DNA from: Syngnathus acus
Lineage: Eukaryota > Chordata > Actinopteri > Syngnathiformes > Syngnathidae
Direction: 5' to 3'
Assembly (NCBI RefSeq): GCF_901709675.1
Contig: NC_051101.1
Coordinates: 2,474,501 to 2,538,500 of the forward strand
Length of the DNA: 64,000 bases
The notes under the pieces were generated by a model. It ran no database searches. It worked only from the letters and a program-made list of their open reading frames with translations, and was not told the origin of the DNA. The position numbers and the translations under genes are program-made. Of this stretch, positions 49,502 to 61,637 are shown piece after piece; position 1 is the first letter of the stretch, and every line of letters begins with the position of its first letter.

Positions 49502-52500
49502 AGCAGCGTGTGAGTGCGACTCTGTCACACGGCTTGTGAAAGTTTGGCGGTCTGCAAATGAGCTCATCTTCCGCCTCCCCCTTCTCACTTCTCTTTTCAT
49601 TTGGATGCTGTTTTGGGTGTCATCACATTTTCCTTTTACGCCTCCTCTAGTTGTATTGTTTAGTTCACACGAGGACAACTTGTGCGTTTCTGTCCGCAAT
49701 GTTTCGATACAGGCGGCAGGGCGCAAGCTAGCATTTCTGCCTCACAGTTGTGACTGGGAAAAGCTGCACGATAGGGAATTGCGCTAACGAGAATGAACGG
49801 ATGAATGTCTCTTGACACACTTTCACTTGACATCCTCACTGCTAAGTTCATTCTTTTCTCCATACGCCTTTTCTGGCTCGTCGGTCTGTTGGCCTCCTCG
49901 TGTCGTCGCCCTATGTAATTTGCAGACTGCTTGTTGGGGGAAGGAAACGCTTGTTTTTAACTTCTGCACTTGGGCTGGCCGACTGGCGACCACAATTTTA
50001 AATTTAGCCGGGGACTGGAGTGACGCCTGAAAATGACTTGAGTGACGATGCTTCCCGCTCTCCCCAACACTGTGCGTGCATGTGTGTGTGTGTGCGGCTT
50101 ACCAAGCGTAAAGCAGGTCCCACTGAGTGCAGGTTTCATGCAGACAAACAGGGTGTGGCTTCTGGTCAGTCTGTGCGTGTGAGCTTCCTCTTCATCATGC
50201 CACCATTGCATAGGAATGCACAGATGCCCTGACACACACTGCCCACTTTTGAGTCAAAGAGCGGCTACGTTATTTGTGTCCGGTATGACTAATGTGTGGT
50301 CCACTTGGGATCTGTATCAGTCCTTTCAATGGCAGGCGCTGAAATGATCCTATGGAAGGTGGGGAACTTGTGAAAAAGTTCTTACAACAGTTCTTCTGCG
50401 GTTTCAATTTTTGAATTGCACAATTACCCGTTTTTCCAAGATATGAGGCGTTCAGATTTTTTTTTCTGCTTTGACTTGCGAGACCTCCGACGCTTTAATG
50501 CCACTCCCATTTAAGGTTTGCTGACAAAATGTGTCTCTCTTTGTCAACAAAACTTCTATTTTCTACTCACGCACGACGCAGCACGGAGGCGTTCAGCGCC
50601 GAGCGAGGGGCGAGGGAGGGCGCCACCAAGGTGATGATCGTGGTGACGGACGGAGAGTCGCATGACGGCGAGGAGCTGCCCGACGCTCTGCTGGAGTGCG
50701 AGAGCAGAAACATAACCAGATACGCCATCGCCGTGAGTGGGACTTCTGATTTCACAGTTCCACTAGTTCGCTATCAAGTTTCATTTCATATCTATTCAGG
50801 CATTTCACAACATTGTTTGACGCAAATTGGGGAAGTGACGGCTTATATCTGGAAAGTACTACCACCGTCCAATAAAAAGTGAAGCACTATTTTAAAGAGG
50901 GATGACACATCCCTGACATTCCTCACACAGTTTGCTCCACACGCCCTCAAGACGCTGGCGACCCCTAAATAGCGTCTTCCAATTACCAAATGAACACTTT
51001 GGTCGCAGTGGCCTTGAATAAGCTCCGCCTGCCTACGCAGCAACAGCAGACTCTTTTTGTGGGCAAACGCCGCAAACTCCTCCCGTGGCCACAAGAGAAT
51101 GAAAGCGCGTTTGTTGCCTTTTGTCGAGAAAAGCCAGACAGTCGTGTACAGTTTGCATGACCCACATTTTGATGGGCGGGGATGATTTGAAACAAATGAT
51201 AATAATGATACAAATTCAATTTGTGTTTCAAGGCACCAAGCAGTAGAAAGGTTGGTCAGGACTGCATGACTATGACCGCCTTTTGATTGCCCTCGGCAAC
51301 ACTGCTGTTTATGCTCTCTACTAGTTTCACATTCAAACGTGACGGTGACTCGGTCTCAACATTCCGCAGGTCCTGGGCCACTACCACCGAAGACAGCAGA
51401 ACCCCGACACCTTCATCAATGAGATCAAGTACATCGCCAGCGATCCGGACGACAAGTACTTCTTTAACGTGACCGATGAAGCGGCGCTCAACGACATCGT
51501 GGACGCTCTGGGAGACCGCATCTTCTCACTGGAAGGTGGGTGGTTGGTCCACCAAAGGAAATTATGGCAGATCTAAAAATGTGGCAACTCATTTTTGACA
51601 CTTTCACTAGGAAGGGGTTTGTTTGACCCCTGAACTAGACCGAATATGATATTGAGTGACAGTAACATCAAATCATAAGAAAGTAAACACGGGACTTTAG
51701 AATGACTTCAAAGGTTGGAAAGTTGAAACGAGAAGTATGGCGGAGAGTACAAAAAAGTGCAAGTGCGTATCCGGTGAATAAATGACTGCAGCAATGTTTA
51801 CATATAAGGAGAGGAAGTAGTGTTGAAAAGAGACACCAGTAAAAATACGCTAAGAAATCAGACGGCAAAGGAAAAGGGTGCGGCTTTGCTGTCACCTGTG
51901 GAGTTTGAGAACGTGCTGAAAAGGAAGGAGGAAGGGAGGGAAGGCAGGATATATCAAGCAACGAGAGGATGCCGAGCGCTGACCATACTCTACCTCTGTG
52001 CTCTGGCTCACCTCGCAGGCACTCTGGGCAACCAGAGCTCCTTCCACATGGAGATGTCGCAGATCGGCTTCTCCACCCACATGCTGGATGTGAGTCCCAC
52101 CTCGTTCCTCACGCATTTGCACACTCCCTGCGTCTTCATGGTTTTGTCTGGTGGCGCCGCGCTCAGGACGGGATCCTGTTTGGGATGGTGGGCGCTTACG
52201 ACTGGGACGGCGGCGTGCTGAAGGAGGGCACCAACGGGAGAATCGTGCCCGCCAGAGAGGCCTTCGAGAGCGAGTTCCCCCTGGAGCTGAAAAATCATGC
52301 AGCATATCTCGGTACATTTCAGATTTAAATCGTGATATCAGACAAGAGAGGAGTAATTGATTCTGTTTGTTGATCCCACATGATGTTGGGCTCGTATTCA
52401 GGAGAGATCTTAAACCATTTTGGGGATCATCCAAAGCAAGCAATGAGTCCCATTTGGGAAACAGAGCAGACATAAGAACATGAAATCAGCTATGTCAAAG

Positions 52501-55500
52501 TAGCCTTGAGTGGCTGCGTATCAGGACCTTAAAGAGCCACACATCTGTGCTAAAGTCATTGCTGTCATCTTTCCAGTCAGTGTAAAGTGATAGTTCTTCC
52601 AGGAGTTCATATGCAAGAACCTGGCCGATGGTTTATTTGCGCAGGCTACACAGTGTCTTCTGTGGTGGTGGGCGATTGGAGGAGGCTGTATGTGGCGGGC
52701 GCGCCGCGCTTCAAGCACAAAGGCAAAGTCATCTTGTTTGAGCTCAGCGACAACGCCGACGTCAACATCGTGCAGGCCCTCAATGGAGAACAGGTGCAAG
52801 TCCAAGAGTGACAACGCTACCCCCTGCTGTCAGGAAACTGAAAGAACATGTCTGCCGCCCCTAGATCGGTTCCTACTACGGCAGCGAGCTGTGCGGTGTG
52901 GATGTCAACCAGGACGGAATCACTGATGTTCTCCTGGTTGCAGCACCCATGTACCTGGGCTCCGGGAACAAGGAAGCTGGGAGAGTCTACATCTACACAC
53001 TCAGTGGGGTACGACTGCACAAAAATGGGGAACACGCAATGGGTGGGATTTGAATCCCAAACCTCAGAACCATGAGGAGGACATTCAAAGCACTCAACCA
53101 TCGATAACTATCGTCCCCAGTTTGTATTCCATGTCCTTGCCTTTTTCTCAGGAGGAATTTGTCTCAAACGGTACGCTGAAATCAGACGAAAAGTCCCAAG
53201 ATGCCAGGTTTGGCTACGCGATGGCCGTTGCTCCGGACCTCAACCATGACGGATTCACTGACCTACTGGTGGGTGCCCCTTTGGAAGATGACCATCGTGG
53301 GGCTGTGTACGTGTACCATGGCCAAAGTATTTACATTAACCACCGCTACAAACAGGTATTCGGCAGTCTTTAACCCCTGTGACCTCACAAAAGTACTCCA
53401 GAATCCAATCAGAGTGGTTGCTTGATTTTCAGCGTATCGCTGGGATGTCAGTGTCCCCGTCCTTGCGGTATTTTGGCCGTAGTGTCAGCGCCAGGTTGGA
53501 CTTGGATGGAGACGGGATGATCGACTTGGGGGTGGGAGCCCACGGCAGTGCCGTTCTACTCAGGTGAGCCTAAAAAACAGGGACTGTCCATCAAGTAGAA
53601 GGTTATTTCCAGCATTCATCCTCCGTTTCGCAGATCTCGAAGCATCGTGCAGATCAACGTCAGTCTGTCCTTCCAGCCGCACTCCATCAACGTCATCCAA
53701 AAGACGTGCCAGCGCGGTGGGCGAGAGTCCGCCTGCCTTGACGCCACCGCCTGTTTCACGGCCATGTCCCGCTCCCCTGGGCCGAGCAGCAACGGCTTTG
53801 GTAGGTCACTTGCCACCTTTCATCCAGGTCTGGTTTCACAAAAACTGTCTCGATTGATATCTTTCCCAGATTTGTGGGTAGCGGCAATGTTGGACGACAG
53901 GAAGTTGTCAGCCCGGGCGCTGTTTGATGACAGCTCCCACAGGTTGACCCAGCTGGCGGTTCGGGCTCACACGGGACAGACTCTGTGCTACAAACTGCCC
54001 TTCCACGTTTATGTGAGCATTTCAGGCCAACGTTCACAAGCTTTGTGCAACACTCCTTCTCATTTTCATCCCTTGTCCTTGACAGGACACAGCAGACTAC
54101 ATTCGCCCAATCAGCTTCTCACTGCGCTTCAAGATCAACGACACTCAGAGCGGTCCCGTGTTGGACGAGGGCTGGCCCACATCCGTCAAGAAATACGTGA
54201 GTGAAAAACGGTGGGCCTGCAGTTCCTGTTTTTCCCCGGCCAAACCTGATGTTCTTTCCATGTGTCCCTGAGCAGATCCCCTTCTTTAAAGACTGCGGGG
54301 AGGATGACGTGTGCACCACGGATTTGGTGATACAGGCCCAAATGGACATCTCTGGGACCAGGTAAGGTTGTGTAACCGCACAGTCGGAACATGACAATTC
54401 AGCTGTTAACGTTCCACGGAGTCAAAGTTCTCCTGTTTCCTCCACAGACACAAACCTTATGTGATCCGCAGTCCTCGTAGGCGTATGTCAGTGGAAGTCC
54501 AACTGGAAAACAGACTGGAAAACGCCTACAACACCAGCCTGACGCTGCACTATTCACGTAACCTGCACTTCTCCAGCTTAAGTATTCGGGTATGACCTAA
54601 CGACAAGAATTTGGCAGGATTACATTTCTAGTGGTGGCATCTCGTCAAAAGGGCACCATACTTTTGGCGGATCATTTGGGACTGCATCTATTCCAATCAA
54701 GTAAACTTATCTCCTTTCTGGGCGGTTTCATATTTTGTTTGTAGGAAGAAAGCAACTTCAAGATTGAGTGTACAGGCCTGGGCTCCAACAGTCACTCGTG
54801 TAACGTCAGCTACCCGGTCTTTCGCTCCCAGTCCAAGGTACCCATGGGAATAAACGCATCACATGACGCAAACGGCACCCATGTAATTTGTCTCTTCTCT
54901 GTGACCAAAGGTGAACTTCATGCTGGAATTTGAGTTCAGCTGTGCCACCCTGAACAGTAGAATCCAAATGAAGTTGAATGTAGCCAGCGATAGTGTGGAG
55001 CGAGTAGACACTTTAGGGGACAACAGCGTTCAGCTGCAGAGCTTTGTCCAGTATGAGCCCGACTTGTTCGTCAGCAGGTAGAAGCCTGCGGCACCATAAC
55101 CGTTCTGGCCTCATTTTGGAGTCCTGCCGCTGGGTCTTCACATCTATTTTCCTCCTTCTGCAGTGATTCAAATTTAAACCGATATGAAGTGCATCCCACG
55201 CGGACAATGTCAGAAGCCATTGGGCCAGAGTTCTACACGCACTTTAAGGTACACTCACAAAACCTCAGTGGTGAGTGGGCAGAACCGGCGGGTTGCCTGG
55301 CTTTCTCCCCCAGTGCTAGTTCTAACAAGAAAAAGACTCCTGACTTTGTAAATTAGAAGCAACTTTTGTTTACAGCTCCAGAACCTGGGTTGTTACCCTG
55401 TGAGTAATCTGGAGTTGAGGCTGCTTCTGCCATCGGCGGCTGCGGAAGACCAAGTCTTCATGACGGTCACAGACATCTCTTCTCACAACGTGAGTCGTCC

Positions 55501-56483
55501 CCCATCACGAGCACCCCTTTCCTCGTCTCTGGGTGACACACTGGAATTGTCTCCCAGGCCACAGCCGTCAATTGCAGCATCACGAGCGATCTGGCCACTC
55601 TGAAAAGCCGGCAGAAAGACGTGCGTCCACTGCACCCCGAAGACATGATGGAGAACGACGTCCTGGTGAGGCCCTCGCGGCATCGCGGCCAGCCATCCTC
55701 AAAAACTGATTTTGTGTTTACCATCTTCCCAAAGAACTGCAGCAGGTCGTGGTGCATAGAGATTACGTGTCAAGTCCAGCAGCTCCAGAGGGGACAAGGC
55801 GAAGTCATTCGCCTCAGCCGCAGAGTACATGACGACTTTTTTCGAAAGGTGAGCAGCCAAGCCAATCACACAAGTGAGTCACTGCGGCGAGTCCTTTATT
55901 TGATGTGACATCGCCAACTACTGGCATGGCACGCATATTACATAATTCTTCCTATTTATTTTTTTTTTGCCCCACCAGATGTTGCTTTCAGGATGATTAT
56001 GTAATTAGCCGCTTTGGCTTAAGAAATTGAGCTCACACCTTGTGTGTCCTTCTTTTCTGCAGGCCAAATATAAGTCGGCGAGGATCGTGAGCATGTATCA
56101 CATCGCGCCTGGCGAGACCAACCTCATCACCTTGGCAACAGGAACGGTGTGGCGAGAGGTAACGGCAGCGTACTACGTGCCGTTCAAGAGATGAGGAACT
56201 TTGAATTTCTCAAACATGTCCGCTTGCCTCCAGACTGTGCTGGAGGTGCTGAAGGGGCGAGCTATCCCCATCTCGCTGTGGATTCTCATCGGGAGCATCA
56301 TTGGTGGCTTGCTGCTCCTGGCGCTCATCATCTTCATTCTATGGAAGGTGAGCGTGTGGAACACAGATGATGTTTCTCAAGTTGACTGGTCTCAGCGCAG
56401 CCATCACATCATTTGTTGTCCTTTCCGCACAGCTGGGCTTCTTCGCGCGCAAGCACAGAGAAGATGAGAACCAAGAGGAGTGA
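41224..56483 (+). CDS. itga10: Integrin alpha-10, collagen-binding
   Basis: Alpha subunit that pairs with beta-1 as a cell-surface collagen receptor, chiefly of cartilage. I could join 29 coding exons in phase from ATG 41224 to TGA 56483, totalling 3498 bases (1165 residues); human ITGA10 is 1167. Exon starts include 43583, 45156, 46717, 50582, 52019, 53152, 54448, 55164 and 56433. Order: signal peptide ([15 protein letters not shown]); beta-propeller ([22 protein letters not shown]); inserted I domain at about residues 160-350 with MIDAS motif DGSNS and [13 protein letters not shown]; three calcium loops [18 protein letters not shown] and DLDGDGMID; thigh and calf modules; transmembrane helix in exon 28 ([19 protein letters not shown]); cytoplasmic [17 protein letters not shown]. 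The GFFAR stem matches the divergent GFFAH of alpha-10. [16 protein letters not shown] and the polr3c neighbour favour itga10 over itga11. All junctions are GT-AG; no disabling change was seen. Confidence 0.96.
45580..46640. repeat. Dispersed mariner-MITE-like repeat copies in itga10 intron 6
   Basis: Two copies in opposite orientation are suggested: one near 45590-45840 containing CATATATTCTTTATCC and one at about 46240-46500 starting CAGTGGTGCCTTGAGATACG and containing GGATAAAGAATATATG. Related strings recur at 23510, 33707 and 35923. The CAGTGGTGCCT end resembles common fish mariner-type MITEs. Boundaries are approximate. Confidence 0.45.
47639..47816 (+). pseudogene. THAP-domain exon of a transposon transposase
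   Basis: From the ATG at 47639 the frame encodes a THAP zinc finger: [35 protein letters not shown], then [10 protein letters not shown]. It ends at a donor (TATCAG|GTATGT). THAP domains are DNA-binding C2CH fingers; here the final histidine, usually in CSxHF, is aspartate (CNEDF), which should weaken zinc binding. No downstream transposase exon remains. It is element-borne, not a host gene. Confidence 0.75.
48181..48399 (-). pseudogene. N-terminus of the element's second protein
   Basis: The minus-strand frame starts [16 protein letters not shown] at 48399 and includes [16 protein letters not shown] and YPDIYNYLV, then loses coding character. I recall the ADLPE...YPDIYNYLV pattern near the start of uncharacterised, transposon-borne YqaJ-type proteins in fish genomes. 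The downstream nuclease domain is missing. The family label is from memory and should be checked. Confidence 0.5.
49444..49500. repeat. (GT)n microsatellite
   Basis: An uninterrupted run of about 28 GT dinucleotides in itga10 intron 7. Long open frames crossing it on both strands are artefacts of the repeat. Confidence 0.95.
53034..53105 (-). repeat. tRNA-derived SINE remnant in itga10 intron 13
   Basis: On the minus strand the sequence reads GGTTGAGTGCTTTGAATG, then CTCATGGTTCTGAGG and GGGATTCAAATCCCACCC. This is the arrangement of the common fish tRNA-derived repeat (...GTCAGCCTCACAGTTCTGAGG...GGGTTCAATCCC), including a B-box-like GATTCAAATCC. It is too short and diverged for an active SINE or a tRNA gene. 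Confidence 0.5.
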
Positions 56484-56687
56484 AAGCAGTACTTGCAGGG
56501 ACATTTCGGGGTTCATCGGGCTTGTCAAGCATTCCGCCTTCGAGCGGGCCCAAAGACGGAAAGCATCCGGCTCCCGCGACAGCCAAAGGGGCCCTATGAC
56601 GGAAATGCACTCGCCACTGGTCCAAGGCTTGGGAACACTTGTGTAAATATTACATTTGGAAGTGGTTCAAATCACATTTTTTAATTT

Positions 56688-56693
56688 AATAAA
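56688..56693 (+). terminator. itga10 poly(A) signal
   Basis: AATAAA 205 bases after the itga10 stop codon, followed by CATGCTCTTGGTTTT, a plausible GT/T-rich downstream element. Confidence 0.75.
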
Positions 56694-56984
56694 CAGACAT
56701 GCTCTTGGTTTTACGTTTCAATCACTGCTTCTCAAAACGCTTTAATTGTTTTTATAAATTAAAACGGATGAAACATGCTCTTTGTGGCCATTTCACCTTC
56801 ATTAAGCAAAAAGGATGAGAACTACCTTGATGGAACGGCCTGTTTTGAAAAGGGCAAAAATCAGCCCATTTATTTATTACACAATGCAATATAACAAGAA
56901 ATAAGCTTTTTTCTCTCTCTTGTAAAGTTAAACAAACGACAGATTGCTGTAAATCAGTCAGATGTTCTGCCTGTATTTCATGTC

Positions 56985-56990
56985 TTTATT
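56985..56990 (-). terminator. polr3c poly(A) signal
   Basis: TTTATT on the plus strand is AATAAA for the minus-strand polr3c gene, 244 bases past its stop. It faces the itga10 signal about 290 bases away, so the convergent genes need not overlap. A second candidate lies near 56870. Confidence 0.6.
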
Positions 56991-57233
56991 GTACACATGG
57001 AAGGACTTGTATTCATGATTTTTTTTCCCAAACAAATTTTACTCTGCCAAATGTGGGAATAGAAAACTAATATTGGTGATACATGAGATGAAGCATTCAT
57101 TTTAAAAGGGAGAAAAAAAACAGGTTCTACTGGACAACGATTGGTGTCGAACCGGACAAAAAAAGGGCAATTAGCTCCAATAAACTATAAAAGCCTGATT
57201 GATGTTTGGACACAGTTTGTGAATACAATCTGA

Positions 57234-60200
57234 TCATTTTGAGGAGGAGGCGGCGGTGGTGGTGTTGATGTAAGTTTCCAGCAGGAAGATGGTTTCATCC
57301 ACTTGGTTCTCCGCTGAATCCAACCTTGCACAAGAAGAGCAACGCAAGAGGGCGTCAGGCGGGAGCCGAGACGCGCTGTGACGCCGGGCGATCCTACTTG
57401 TTAATGTGAAGCCGCAGCGAGTCCAGCTGCTGCTTTTCGGGAGCCGTGATCATCTCCTCCACCTCCGTCAGCTGTTCCGCTTCGGCCCCGCCGGCCTGCA
57501 AAGATGCCAGGATGGCCTCGATGCGCTGAGACTTCTCCAGCAGTCGCCTGCCAAGCCAAAAGCACGCACTTTGAGACCACCTGCCGTTTGGGAATTGACG
57601 ACAAGGCACTGACTTGTTGTTGGATGTCTCAAACAGACGTCTGTGGATGAGGTTTGCCACGGTCTGCGCACACACAGTTGCAAAGTTTTCATTTTGGCAA
57701 AAACGAGAACGTATAATATAGAGACCAGCACGTATGATGTACAGCTCGGTAAATGGGACGATTTTGCGACTTATACAGTTCTTCATACAGTCTATAAATA
57801 TCCATACGCAAAGAACCATCAGATCCAGAATTCTCTTTTGACTCTGTCGCCTTTCTCGAGCTGTACGTCTACACGTTTACCTTGTAGCAGTTCTGAAGCA
57901 GCATCCTGGCAGTTGAGAGCTGGTTGACGGTGTAAAGATAAAAAGTGCGAGACGGCGCAAAGTCTGGAGTCTTGGGGATTTCCTGACGAGAACACGAAGC
58001 GTTCAAGCATCTGGACAAGGACGGCACCGGGCCGGGCTCGAGCAATACTGCGTAGAAAACAAAGCTGCCGACGATAACGGGATTTTTCTTTCGCCCCCAA
58101 ATAAGCAACTAAAGCCCACTGCAACGTTTCAAGACATTTTAGAGCTGGTACAAAACGGAAAATAATGCTTTGAACTTGCAGCATTGGAAGGAAATTTAAA
58201 GCTATCGTGGTTAGTTTTTCTCCGACGATAGCAGCTACCGGAAGGGAAGGGTGTTCTCCGAGTGGGGCGCTCTACCTGCAGCTGGACCAGGTTCTGAGAC
58301 AGAAGTGTGTAGAGCATGTCTTTGGCCTCCTTGGCAGGAATCATGGCAAAATCCTCCACCTGCTTCTGTTCCAGGTGTTTCTTCTTCAGCAACAGGCGGA
58401 AGATGCGCGCCGATCGAGATCCGAATCTGCCAAAATGGGATTAGGGGGCAGTTTTGGAGTTCAGTCGGAGGCTTCAAACACGAGCTCACCTCTCCTGCAC
58501 GACAGACTCCAACGTGGCCCGCGCGAGATTGGAAAGGACTCGGTGCAAATCTGACACGTCGGTCGAGGAAATCAACCCAATTCTGGACTAGCTGCCAGTT
58601 ATTCTCAGAGTACATTTAGACAAACAAGCATTTTGGGGAAGTAAAGGATACTGACAACGTACAGCCCACCTCCGCTCTCACCAGCTTTGCCCACAAACTC
58701 CATCTAAAAAAAGGCCGTTAACGTTTATTGAGAGTCGAAATCGGGACTGTGAGGAGCGAAGGCAAGTGGTTGTACCGGGTCGTCCACCAACAAAGTGAGG
58801 TACTGGTCCAGCACTTGTCTGGGGACGGTGTAGGCGGCCGGCAACGATCTGAAGATCTCGTTGGCCGAGAGGGGCTTGGTGCAGGCTGCGTCGGGGGGGG
58901 TGGTCACCTCGCTCATCCTCAGCATGGTCCTTACGATCTCACCGCCTGTCTGACGTCAAAGCGCCCACACAAAAGCGTCAAATCCGGGCGTGTGCGACGC
59001 GAGCGGGTGTGCCGAGGCCCGACCTGGTCCAGCTTATTGGCCACGGCGCTGACGATGGCCTGATCTCGAAAGTGCAGATGGAACCGCTCAAAGTTCACTT
59101 GCCAGTAAATGCCCTCGTCGCCGTGAGTCTGAACACAAACACCGACGTATTGAAGATGTAGCGGGCGGAGCGCAAAGACACCGGCGTCCGGCATGTTGGT
59201 GGAAGTGATATGAGCGGGATGTGTGAGACGCACCTCAGAGTCCATCCTGGCCTTCTTTGCGACGCTTTGCTCCTCGGCATCCTCCAACTGCCTCTTTCCT
59301 CGGCCTACCAACGTCACTTGCGGCACCGAATAGCAGTCGGCGAAACTCTCGGGAGCCGGCGGCTCTGCTCTAACGGGAGCTTCCGGCGTATCCGCGGCAC
59401 CCTTGCTTGCCGCTCGAGGGCAGCGTTGAAGGAAATGAGTCTCCACCAGTTTGGAGAAGGCAGACGACACTTCCTTGTAATCCATACTCTGGCCCTCTGT
59501 CATCACACACGCAAGCAGCACAATGGAAAACTTTGCAAGACAGGAAGATTTTAAGAAAAGAACAAGCAATTCCGCACCGCTCCAACACTTATGCTTATCA
59601 TTATCTAATTGGTAAAACACAGGCTGGTTATCGTTGTTATCTTGTCCGAAAAATCGCATCTAGTGGTTGTGTTACTGACCCTCCATGGTCTGTGTGAGGC
59701 GATCGGCGACCACTTTAACGATGTCGCTCATGGTCACGCGACCCCTCTGCAGCATTTCCTCGACGATGAGCTCGCCGGTGTCGCCATAGAGCGTCTTGGC
59801 GGTGTAGATGTAGCGCGGGTAGCGCAGGATCCTCAGGATGAGATGGCAGCTGGCACGATACTCGCTGGGCCTGCCGAGACCTTTGCGGCCAGTGCTGAAC
59901 ATACAAGTTCCGTGTTGCACCAGCACGCACAGCGACTTTTTCACCTGTTGTCACAAGCACAAGACAACCATGAAATGTGCGCCGTCCCCACATAAAACCC
60001 AATAAGAACTACTAACTTTAAATTTCAGTTGTCTGAAATCGTCCTACTCAAAATTCGATCTCGGGATACATTTTGCATCATCAGAAGAGGATCAAATATT
60101 ACCAAGTCCAGAGAGACGCCAGTTTCTTGAAGGATGTTCCTCAGATTTTGCGCTTCACCTCGAAGCAGCTGTGTGCCCACTTTCTCCACAACTTCTCCAA

Positions 60201-60249
60201 AGTGTTCCCGAAGAAGAAGCCCGCAGAGGCGTACCTCCTGGGAAGTCAT
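57234..60249 (-). CDS. polr3c: RNA polymerase III subunit C (RPC3/RPC62)
   Basis: RPC3 is part of the Pol III-specific RPC3-RPC6-RPC7 heterotrimer that opens promoter DNA at tRNA, 5S and other small RNA genes. Twelve coding exons on the minus strand join in phase: 60249-60103, 59944-59680, 59496-59234, 59128-59024, 58949-58776, 58703-58652, 58550-58490, 58426-58276, 57982-57881, 57663-57614, 57547-57398 and 57324-57234. They total 1611 bases (536 residues); human POLR3C is 534. Markers include EVRLCGLLLREHFGEVVEKV, VKKSLCVLVQHGT, LRYPRYIYTAKTLYGDTGEL, RFHLHFRDQAIVSAVANKLD, IVRTMLRMSEVTT, HLEQKQVEDFAMIPAKEAKD and QVDETIFLLETYI. These span the tandem winged-helix domains and the C-terminal coiled coil. 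Two donors are weak (GTCAGT after exon 2, GTCGGG after exon 4), but each preserves the frame. Tail-to-tail with itga10, as expected for this syntenic pair. Confidence 0.96.
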
Positions 60250-60499
60250 CTTGAAAAAAATAAAAATAATAAAATAAATCAGAGGTAATAAAGACGAGAT
60301 ACCAACGCCACAAAACCAAAAATGTTGTTGAATTGGCTTGGAAATGGGAAACACGTTAAGAATGTGATTTACGATAAAGCTTTTTTTCAAATGTATGTTT
60401 GTAATCACAAACCTTCTGAATTCGGCAAATGTTTAATGTTAAAAATGTGCCTCACACGTGAAGAGTAAATTCCAAGAGACTATTTGCGGCTGCGCCATG

Positions 60500-60600
60500 T
60501 CGGCGAGGATACCGGAAGTTTTGCCACACTGATAGTAACGTAATCATATCCGGGTACGCTTGCCAAGTGCACTGTGGGAATCGTAGTCTTCAAACTCGGA
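60500..60600 (-). promoter_or_regulatory. polr3c promoter: ZNF143-like and ETS sites
   Basis: On the polr3c strand, 60587-60568 reads ACTACGATTCCCACAGTGCA, close to the ZNF143/Staf element ACTACAATTCCCAGCATGC found in housekeeping and Pol III-related promoters. An ETS/GABPA-type CCGGAAG lies at 60512-60518. There is no TATA box. Both lie 260-340 bases upstream of the start codon. Confidence 0.6.
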
Positions 60601-60884
60601 GGCAAATCACTTCAACGAAAACAACGCAAACATTTTATTCTCTTAATACTACGTCAATTTAAATCCTGGGTGCGATGATGTACATTTCAAACCCATCGGT
60701 AAGGTTTTTTTTTTTTTTTTAACGCTCAATGGTAGAAAATAAAGGACGCGTTGTTATTCTGTTCAGATTTTATTTATTTTTGACCGATAAAGTGGTGGGC
60801 GGGGTGGGTGTAGGTGTGTAAGAATCCAAAGGAATCAATAAAGTGCCACAAGACTTGTTCGTTTGGTTTCATTTCCAAAAGCCA

Positions 60885-60890
60885 TTTATT
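60885..60890 (-). terminator. Poly(A) signal of the MS4A-like gene
   Basis: TTTATT on the plus strand gives AATAAA on the minus strand, 390 bases past the stop of the MS4A-like gene. Another candidate lies near 60770. Confidence 0.45.
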
Positions 60891-61279
60891 AGGCAGTTGT
60901 GTTCAATTACTACCATGATGTCAGTATTGAACCATATGCTGCTTTTCATGAAGTTATGGTGCTGACAAAATATTTTTCCTCTATATCCGCCCAAACGTCC
61001 TGTACAAATATTAGGACTTTTATTTTTTAAAATACAACCGCTTATTTTTAAAACAAGAATCTTAAGAGTCCAATTGGACTTATTTCAAATTCTTCAAGGT
61101 TTTCTTCCGGCTGCAAAACAAAGACAGTCCAAATGACAAAGTGTGTTTTCAATCCAATCGACAAAGCAAATTATTCATGTCCCTAAAATACATTTCATTC
61201 TCAAAAGTTGAAAATGTGATTACTTTTCATCTTGAGAATCCAACAAAATATCATTTGCACTCATAGTTTGAAAATACAT

Positions 61280-61598
61280 TTAATTTGACAGATTTTTTTC
61301 TTCGACATAACATAACGAGCCAAAGCAATTTGGCGGTTGAGTTGTCAACTCTTTGTACTTTCTGGTGTATTGTTTGAGGGCCCGTTTATGTGGCGTCGGC
61401 GGCTCGGCAGCAACGGCGAGCACGCTCATGCTGATGCTGACGCAGAGCACCAGAACAGCCAAAATCAGCAGCGTGATGTCCAGTCCTCGAGTCAACCTCT
61501 GATTGATTCAAAATGAATGTCAGCATGGCATGTTTTCTCAACCATAAACATCACATGATGAAACAGAGAAGATTAAATGTGTCAGTAATTTGTAAAGA

Positions 61599-61637
<39 letters not shown>

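Noticed and set aside
49418-49787. Long open frames on both strands around 49.45 kb
   Set aside because: They are (GT)n translated as alternating Cys-Val or Thr-His.
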